Of a stretch of 64,000 nucleotides of DNA, positions 57,954-64,000 are shown piece after piece. Below the pieces are notes generated by a model. The model did not search any database. It worked only from the letters and a program-made list of their open reading frames with translations, and was not told where the DNA came from. The stretch is from positions 229,582,765-229,646,764 of the forward strand of contig NC_079147.1 in NCBI RefSeq assembly GCF_945859685.1, in the 5' to 3' direction. Made by a program: the position numbers and the translations under genes. This DNA comes from Eupeodes corollae. Lineage: Eukaryota > Arthropoda > Insecta > Diptera > Syrphidae. Each line of letters starts with the position of its first letter. Position 1 is the first letter of the stretch.

Positions 57954-58690
57954 GTATCTTACTTAGTTTTAATAAATTCTGATTAGTTTTGAGTGTTTTA
58001 TTTGACTTTATGTGAAGTTCAGAGAAAAGCTTAAATTTAGTATTTTTATTGTTTGAAAAAATGAGTTTTAGGCTTAGTTTTGAGTGTTGATTTCAAATCC
58101 AAACTAAAAAGCTATTTTACAGATTCAGACAGCCTCGAAAAGCCTTGCTTGTTTTTTCGAGTTTTAAAAAGATAGCGATAGATATTCTTTATTTTGTGAT
58201 TACCATATTGATATATACATTGTTATAACTTGTGAATAAATATTAAAGACATGGCTAGGACTGTCGTCTGCCTGAGGGGCATTCTTGTTTATTTATTGTA
58301 GTTAAGTAATTTAGCATATTAAAACATAATTATTATTTTTATTTTCATTTCAAATGACTATAAGTAACATATTGTAATGGAATAAGGACTTTTTTCTATG
58401 AACTTTTAGTTTAGTCAAAACAAATTTTTAGGGCTTTTAGATTAGTTAAATCAAAATGTGTTACGTAATTTTACTAATTCCAATGAATTTAATCGAAACA
58501 AGAACAACAATTGGGAGGGTTTTTAATGTAGTTAAAAACATTTTTAATGTAGTTAAAAACATTTTTAATGAACTTTTAGATTTTTCAAATCAAAACAAAA
58601 ATTTATTCGGTGAACGGATTCTTATGCTCATCGATGATTCGGACTCTGTATTTTATCGCTTTTTTGTAGAATACATAAGAACACATCCCA
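57954..58690. other. No gene; 21-bp tandem repeat
   Basis: AT-rich. TTTTTAATGTAGTTAAAAACA is repeated exactly twice in tandem at 58520-58561, with a partial third unit to 58571. The chance frame 58456-58722 (+) runs through it (NVVKNIF twice) and has no domain. Confidence 0.5.
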
Positions 58691-58693
58691 CTC

Positions 58694-60050
58694 TCACGTC
58701 TCACCATTTAGATAGTTCATAACCTCTTCAACTAGCAGTAAGTTTATTTCAAAGTGAATATGCCTTATCTCCCTCAGCATTGGACGAACGAATTGTATTA
58801 CACCCTCACGCTCATGCTGAATACAGAGTGTGAAGAGATCGATAACCTCGTTACGATGGGGCCTAAAGTTTAGTCTGATCAATTCTCTCCTTATCTTAAA
58901 CATCGATCCAATGATAGAATTGTTATATTCGCTGGTGAAATAGTTCCTGTCGTTGAGATTAAACACGCACTTTAAATAATATTGCCGTTCCGTTGGGATA
59001 TAACTTTGTAAAGAAACTTCCTCAATTGAACCGCTTTAATACTCCAATTCAGGGTCAAGCCACCGTCCACGGCTAACAAGTTCCAATCTTTTATATTTAC
59101 AACGCTCTAACGTTTATCGGTAAAAAGGAATATTTTCCTTAAGAAAACGTAATAGGCTTTCATCATACCTGTTCACCATAAATCAGGATAACTTGGGCAG
59201 TAGTATTATACACTCTATACTTTAAGTCAGTCGCTTTTAGCTTGTTATTAAAGATTCTTTTCCAATTTACACATATTGCCGATTTAGCCTTATTAACTTT
59301 GCTTTTGAAATGTTTTTCTAATTTCAAATTGAAAGTAAATAAATATAAGATATAACTACGTCTAAAGTTTTTCACCACATTTTCTTTGCTCATCTTTCGC
59401 CGTTCTGCCAGATCCTATCTTAAAAACCAAAACTTTTGATTTTTCCGGATTAAATTCTAGATTCCACACTTGGCAATATTCTTCCAGTTTATTGATCATC
59501 AACTTTTGAGCAGTCGGTGACTCCGCAAGGATGACACTTTCATCGGAAAACATGATAACTTTGATCCATTTGTTAGCAAACTCCACAATTGAGATACTCA
59601 ACCAAATCATCTAGAAAAAGTGCAAATAACAAGGGGCTTAGATTACAGCCTTGTCTTACTCCTTGGTTCACTTCAAACCTCTCTGATTTTTCTTTTCAAT
59701 TATAAATAAACGCTATGGTATGGTATGGTAATTGTTACAATTTTTCAATAATGTTGACACTCTTAAGTTAATTAGCTTGTATAGAAAAGCTTTTCTATTG
59801 ATGGAATCAAAAGCTGCTTTGAAACCGATAAAAAAGACGTAGTTTTTTATTTTTTATTCCACTGTGGAATATCCTTTTCAAAAAGACGTTGAAATTCGCT
59901 AAGCTTGTTTTCGTCTTGCGTCCAACTGTTCACTCTTTCGTAAAGAACGATTGTGAATATTTTTAAGGCTGCATTGAAAAACAATATTCCTCTATAATTT
60001 GTAGGGTCTTCTACATTACCCTTCTTGTAGATTGGCATTATTTAGGCTTC
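58694..60050 (-). pseudogene. LINE of the Cys-rich-tail family (copy 3)
   Basis: On the - strand: MPIYKKGNVEDPTNYRGILF (reverse transcriptase fingers, 60038), then the palm IKVIMFSDESVILAESPTAQ and KLMINKLEEYCQVWNLEFNP (59590-59470), followed by EKSKVLVFKIGSGR. The thumb reads FNLKLEKHFKSKVNKAKSAI and YNTTAQVILIYGEQV (59320-59163). The tail is RELIRLNFRPHRNEVIDLFT and LCIQHEREGVIQFVRPMLRE (58900-58780). Where the family should have the FADD catalytic pair, this copy has FSDE. Several frames are needed. Confidence 0.7.
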
Positions 60051-60229
60051 AAAGATGTGATGTTCCAAATTGGAGTATTATGTTGAGCGCTTCTGTTAAT
60101 TTGATCTTAAAAAATATCACAAAAACCTGATATTAATTTTAAAGTAGAATGCAATTTTATTGCCAGGAAGAAAACGTTGCAACTTGTTTTAAATTTTTGA
60201 AAGACTTAAAATTTGGAAACATTTTAAAT

Positions 60230-61008
60230 ATTATCGTAAGGGGTCCGATTTGTCAAATTTAAAATATTGTCATTTTTCGACGTTTCAAGTTCCCTAGAGA
60301 CGAAATAAAAAATTTTTACAGATAATAATGCAGAAAGAAGCAGAAAGGGCTCTCAAGAAAATAAAAAAAGGTGAAAATGTTGGTTAACCCTTAAAATCTC
60401 ACGAACCAATGACGCTGGATTTTACGAATAAAAATGATTTTATCTCCAAAACAATTTCGTGCTACAAAAAAATACGGTTATAACAACTGGTAAAATTTTC
60501 AGAAACATCAAATTGACAATTTTTTTTTATAAAACATAAAAACCTAAAAAAAAAAACAAAAAATTCCTCAAAGTTGGTAAAAATTGATTTTCGACTCAAA
60601 TATCTTTTCAAAACTTTGAAATATTTTTTTTTAAATCCAACAGTCCGTTTTTTTCATAAAAAAATAAAATCTACAAAAAATAGTACGCAAATTTAGCAAA
60701 AATTGATGTTCGGTTCTTGATATCTCTAAAATTAATTTAATTTATCCAATATATAAAAATTTAAGAAATGCTACTAAAATTGGTATAAACATTTGTTTTG
60801 ACTAAAAATCTATTTAACAAAACTAGATTTTCAAACTAAACTATTTCTTGATATGAAAAGTATTGTCGGTAATTTTAAAATTTTTAAGAATAATTCAACT
60901 GACAAATTTCTTAATCCAACACGAAAACCTACAAACTTTTAGTCAAAACAAATCGACAAACGGGATGGGAAGTTATCAGTGTGGGTCGCATCCCAGCCTT
61001 TTTTTTTC
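60230..61008 (+). repeat. Modular AT-rich repeat, copy D (both ends, internal deletions)
   Basis: Start GGGGTCCGATTTGTCAAATT with CGACGTTTCAAGTTCCCTAG; then ATGCAGAAAGGGCTCTCAAG-like sequence and CTCACGAACCAATGACGCTG. Next is a shortened set of modules (AATTGATTTTCGACTCAAAT, AATAGTACGCAAATTTAGCA, GATGTTCGGTTCTTGATATC). It ends with the hairpin GGGATGGGAAGTTATCAGTG...CATCCCAGCC and a T run. This copy defines both termini. It ends about 0.8 kb before the trypsin gene. Confidence 0.75.
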
Positions 61009-61793
61009 TTTTCGCTTTATATCTCTTTAGTTTTTAAAACTACATACATATATGTCTTTTTGCAAACCTACTTACATACATACATATTTACGTTTACGCT
61101 TCTAATTTTTGTGATTCAGAAATGATAAAACGAAACCAAGATTCCGAATTGTTTTTTTTACTAAATGTTAAAAAATAACCCAGTTCTTAATACCAAAACA
61201 CATACGGCTTTTTTACCATAATAAACATCGAAATAATCTAAGATAGTTTTTATGATATCCGCTCGTGAAATATGATTGAGAAGATAAGTCAATACAAAAA
61301 TTGCAAAAGATATGCAACAACGAACGAATTTCAAATCGAACTTGGCGACCTAATCGCGAGCTAATATTTAAAAATTACTTAAATAGATTAAATTTAAAAA
61401 GTTTAATTTAACAACAAAATCAAACATTTATTTAAATTGATGTATAAAAGTCAAGTGCAAGTGGAATTTTTATATTGTAAGACGCTGACGCTTTACTTAT
61501 CGTCACGCTAGACAAATCCAACAGCAATAGGCCCCACAATACACCGCGTAGAACCATCACTCTTTCTCTCATAAGCATGTACTTATATTTTTGCTTTTCT
61601 TTAAATATTTACATTGCACCACTTTTAACCCCCACATACCATATAAGTCGATTAAATAAAGCTTATAGGAACACGATTTTATGAGCGATTAATAGATTAT
61701 CAAATCTTTACAAGCTGATTGACAGTCTTATTGGTCTTTTTATGAGTAAGAAATACCAAAAATACTTATCGCAATACATTCGATAAGATTCGA
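61009..61793 (+). promoter_or_regulatory. Upstream region of the trypsin gene with GATA-type motifs
   Basis: AGATAAG at 61282, ACTTATCG at 61495-61502, CTTATCG at 61765 and CGATAAG at 61781 fall within the 560 bp before the start of transcription. GATA factors are established regulators of digestive enzymes in the insect midgut; their action here is inference. No other open frame lies between the modular repeat and the promoter. Confidence 0.4.
61765..61787. promoter_or_regulatory. Palindromic GATA pair next to the TATA box
   Basis: CTTATCG (61765-61771) and CGATAAG (61781-61787) form a perfect inverted repeat with a 9-bp spacer. It ends 6 bp before the TATA box. Confidence 0.5.
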
Positions 61794-61831
61794 TATAAAA
61801 GCTAAAATATACTTTGACTTCTGTTCAGTTT
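61794..61831 (+). promoter_or_regulatory. Core promoter of the trypsin gene (TATA and initiator)
   Basis: TATAAAA at 61794-61800 and TCAGTT at 61825-61830. Taking A at 61827 as the start of transcription, the TATA box lies about 30 bp upstream, as expected. The 5' leader would be only 16 nt, and the ATG context is TTCAGCATG. Confidence 0.85.
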
Positions 61832-61842
61832 ACATATTCAGC

Positions 61843-62652
61843 ATGTTACGTTTATTTTTAATATTAACCACGGTTTTTGCATTAACTGCTTCTTCATTCA
61901 TTCCTGCTGAAAATTCCAAGTCCAAGGATGATCTCAGTGGTAGAATTGTGGGCGGAAAGTTGACCGATATTTCCAAACATCCTCACCAGATTTCAATGCG
62001 ATACAAAGGATGCACTACATGCTCGTTTAACCATCGCTGCGGAGGAAGCATTGTAACACCAAACATTATCCTTACCGCAGCTCATTGTGTGAATACCATA
62101 AAGGATGCAAAGCTATTGCATGTCGTCGCTGGTTCGAATGAACGTAATGGACATGGATCAATCGTACCAGTTAAGAAGATTATTTATCATGAAGATTATC
62201 AGAAAAATGTGCGTTATGAAAACGACATTGCCATCTTAGTTCTTGAAATCGAGTTAGTATTAAACGATTACGATATAAAGACTATTAAAATGACGGAGAA
62301 ACGACCATCCCAGAACGAGATCTCACAAATAACAGGTTGGGGCACCACAACACAAGGAGGCTATCCGTCTGATTTCCTTCTTGAAGTTGACGTTCCTATT
62401 GTTTCCAATGCGGATTGCGAATCACGTTACGGAATTGGAAGAATAAATCAAAGTATGCTTTGTGCCGGAGCTGTTAAGGGCGGTAAGGACGCTTGTCAAG
62501 GAGATTCTGGTGGTCCATTGTTGGTGAATGGTGTTCTGGCAGGAGTTGTGTCTTGGGGTAATGGTTGTGCACGACCTGAATACCCAGGTGTGTATGCCAG
62601 TGTAGCAGATTTGAGAACATGGATTGACGCAACCATTAAAGCCAACTCGTGA
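61843..62652 (+). CDS. Secreted trypsin-like serine protease (S1 family)
   Basis: The gene encodes a 269-residue digestive-type trypsin without introns. Residues 1-18 form a signal peptide (MLRLFLILTTVFALTASS). A short propeptide ends at LSGR, with activation expected before IVGG at residue 35. The catalytic triad is complete: His81 in TAAHC, Asp128 in ENDIAIL and Ser222 in GDSGGP. Asp216, six residues before Ser222, and the glycines of SWGNGC and YPGVY predict cutting after Lys or Arg. Three standard disulfides can form: C66-C82, C192-C207, C218-C242. Odd is an insertion before C66 with an extra pair, C57 and C60 (GCTTC). The start is supported by the signal peptide and the promoter 16 nt upstream. 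G+C is higher than in the flanks, as usual for a live gene. It probably acts in the gut lumen; that is inferred from the family. Confidence 0.96.
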   Translation: MLRLFLILTTVFALTASSFIPAENSKSKDDLSGRIVGGKLTDISKHPHQISMRYKGCTTCSFNHRCGGSIVTPNIILTAAHCVNTIKDAKLLHVVAGSNERNGHGSIVPVKKIIYHEDYQKNVRYENDIAILVLEIELVLNDYDIKTIKMTEKRPSQNEISQITGWGTTTQGGYPSDFLLEVDVPIVSNADCESRYGIGRINQSMLCAGAVKGGKDACQGDSGGPLLVNGVLAGVVSWGNGCARPEYPGVYASVADLRTWIDATIKANS

Positions 62653-62665
62653 TTTTTAAAAATTT

Positions 62666-62671
62666 AATAAA
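62666..62671 (+). terminator. Poly(A) signal of the trypsin gene
   Basis: AATAAA lies 13 nt after the TGA stop, followed by a T-rich stretch. This gives a very short 3' UTR, common for fly trypsins. Confidence 0.8.
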
Positions 62672-62674
62672 TAG

Positions 62675-63625
62675 TTTTTTTTTAACTTTAAATTGATGTT
62701 TTCTTTAGTAAATTTTGAGCATATTCATTTATGGAATATTTTTGAGAACCGAAATTATAAAAATTGAAAAATCTATAAATTGGTAATATTTGGATTGAGG
62801 AATCTTTTTAAAAATTATAATTCCGGTTTTAATCGAGGTAAACAATATGTTCAATTTCATAGGGCGGAAATAAAATATTGATTTGTTGAGATGGTGTTAT
62901 CTTTCGATAAACAATTTTTCACATTATTAAATTAAATATATATATGCAGCTGATAATTTAAACAAGTCATCGAAAAGAAGTGTTATTAGCCAAATAACCT
63001 TTTATTATTAAGAAAAAGGTCAGGACCATTCAAATTTCTACAGAAGAATGCTCAATTAAGATTTAACCAGATATGTATAGCAGATTGGTAAGTTAGAAAC
63101 TTAATAAACAAAAACATAAATCCATATTATGTAGAGAAAATAGAAACAAGTTATCAGCGACCTTTAAGTTATTAAGAATTATTATTGGTTTACCTAAGTG
63201 TTTATACAAAAAAGATTTTCACATTTAAAATAGAAGACATTTTGATTTAATAAATCAGCACATAGATACACTACCATCCACTAGGATGAGGCCACACATT
63301 TTTGAATCGATTTTCGCTTTGTATAGCTGGTAGAAGTTTTGTACACGGAAACGGTACCAGGGACTAGGTACGTATTTAACCATTACATATTTAAAAAATT
63401 AAAGGATAAATTGGAAATGATCATTTGAGTTCCTTAAGATCAAAACATAAACTACTAAAAAGCGTATACAAAGATGCGTCACGCGGATGAGCCCACATGC
63501 AAAATTTCAGAAGAAAAAATGAATGAAATAAAAGGTTTTCCAATAAGGTCGGGCAGATGTTGAAAAAGAAAGCTATGTGTGAGGTATTAACATAATTACT
63601 TTTTATTTGAAAAGGTCATGTATGC
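62675..63625. other. No gene recognised
   Basis: AT-rich sequence downstream of the trypsin gene with no supported frame. No second protease copy is present. Confidence 0.5.
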
Positions 63626-63627
63626 CA

Positions 63628-64000
63628 TTAAGTGTAGTATATGGCATCATTCAAATGCTCGCCTAGGCTTCTTACGATGAGACGAATCCGAATGGTCCAA
63701 TTTTCAATGACTCTTCCGCATTGATCCGGCTGAATTTGAGCGATGGCTTGTGTTATGTTCACCTTGAGGGCATCGGTCGATTGTGTTTTATTTGCATAGA
63801 CCTGCAACTTCAAAAATCTCCACAAGAAAGTCTAGCGGGGTCAAATTGCATGACCTTGGTGGCTAATTCACATCACCCCTGCGAGAGATGACCTTACCCT
63901 CAAATCGGTAATGCTAAATGTCATGGTTATGTAGCACTCGCTGTTGACGGTGACCTCCTCACTAACGTTCGTTTTCAAAAAAGTACGGACCGATTACGCC
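63628..64000 (-). pseudogene. Mariner-type (DD41D) transposase, deleted, cut by window end
   Basis: On the - strand from the window edge: GVIGPYFFENER, then a deletion of about 40 residues that removes the second catalytic site. Next comes FEGKVISRRGDVN, then PPRSCNLTPLDFL (Asp of the third site, about 63840). The C-terminus reads LKVNITQAIAQIQPDQCGRV, IENWTIRIRL, LGEHLNDAIYYT and a stop at 63628. It is the same transposase class as the relics at 5797 and 51880 but a different subfamily. Asn replaces Asp in the SCDLTPLD motif. The N-terminus lies beyond the window. Confidence 0.8.

Noticed and set aside
1..64000. CRISPR arrays, bacterial operons, tRNA or rRNA genes
   Set aside because: No regularly spaced direct repeats, no ribosome binding site pattern, no cloverleaf with intact anticodon arm and CCA-proximal stem, and no rRNA core motif. 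Gene structure and transposons are animal-type.

Overview
The window is AT-rich eukaryotic nuclear DNA and looks like an insect genome, most likely a fly (Diptera). The reasons are an intronless digestive trypsin gene with a TATA box and an arthropod TCAGTT initiator, DD41D (rosa-like) mariner relics, Tc1-like, hAT and Helitron relics, several non-LTR retrotransposon clades, and a tRNA-derived SINE. I cannot name the species. Nothing bacterial, no CRISPR array and no RNA gene of a standard class was seen. The only intact protein-coding gene I can support is a secreted trypsin at 61843-62652 on the + strand, with a core promoter, GATA-type motifs upstream and a poly(A) signal.

Almost everything else recognisable is decayed mobile DNA. 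From 1 to 8 kb there are two SINE copies around an AT-rich modular repeat (copy A), a DD41D mariner relic, a short hairpin repeat and a LINE tail. From 7.85 to 10.27 kb lies a Helitron with a helicase remnant, split by a Tc1-like element that has readable TIRs and TA flanks. From 10.3 to 13.1 kb there is repeat copy B and then an internally deleted hAT element with a perfect 8-bp target duplication. From 13.9 to 16 kb the sequence is less repetitive: it holds a candidate host promoter and a microsatellite-rich stretch. From 16 to 21.2 kb there are a SINE, a jockey-like LINE fragment, and a nearly complete RTE-like LINE nested inside repeat copy E. From 23.1 to 26.9 kb there are an RTE-like copy, two 3' ends of an RNase H-bearing LINE, and between them an unidentified degraded coding remnant.

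From 28 to 49 kb there are further LINE, RTE and Tc1 relics, a hammerhead-ribozyme-like motif (about 30.6 kb, - strand), repeat copies F and C, and a second Tc1-type element with matching TIRs (42132-43351). From 49 to 58 kb there is little recognisable apart from a TGACT-rich tract, a second DD41D mariner and a candidate TTAA-flanked MITE. From 58.7 to 61 kb a LINE relic and repeat copy D precede the trypsin gene. The window ends inside a third mariner relic.

No operon-like or multi-gene host system is visible. The relationships that matter are insertion histories: Tc1 in Helitron, RTE in repeat E, and the hAT in anonymous DNA. All family assignments come from reading conserved motifs by eye; no database search was possible.
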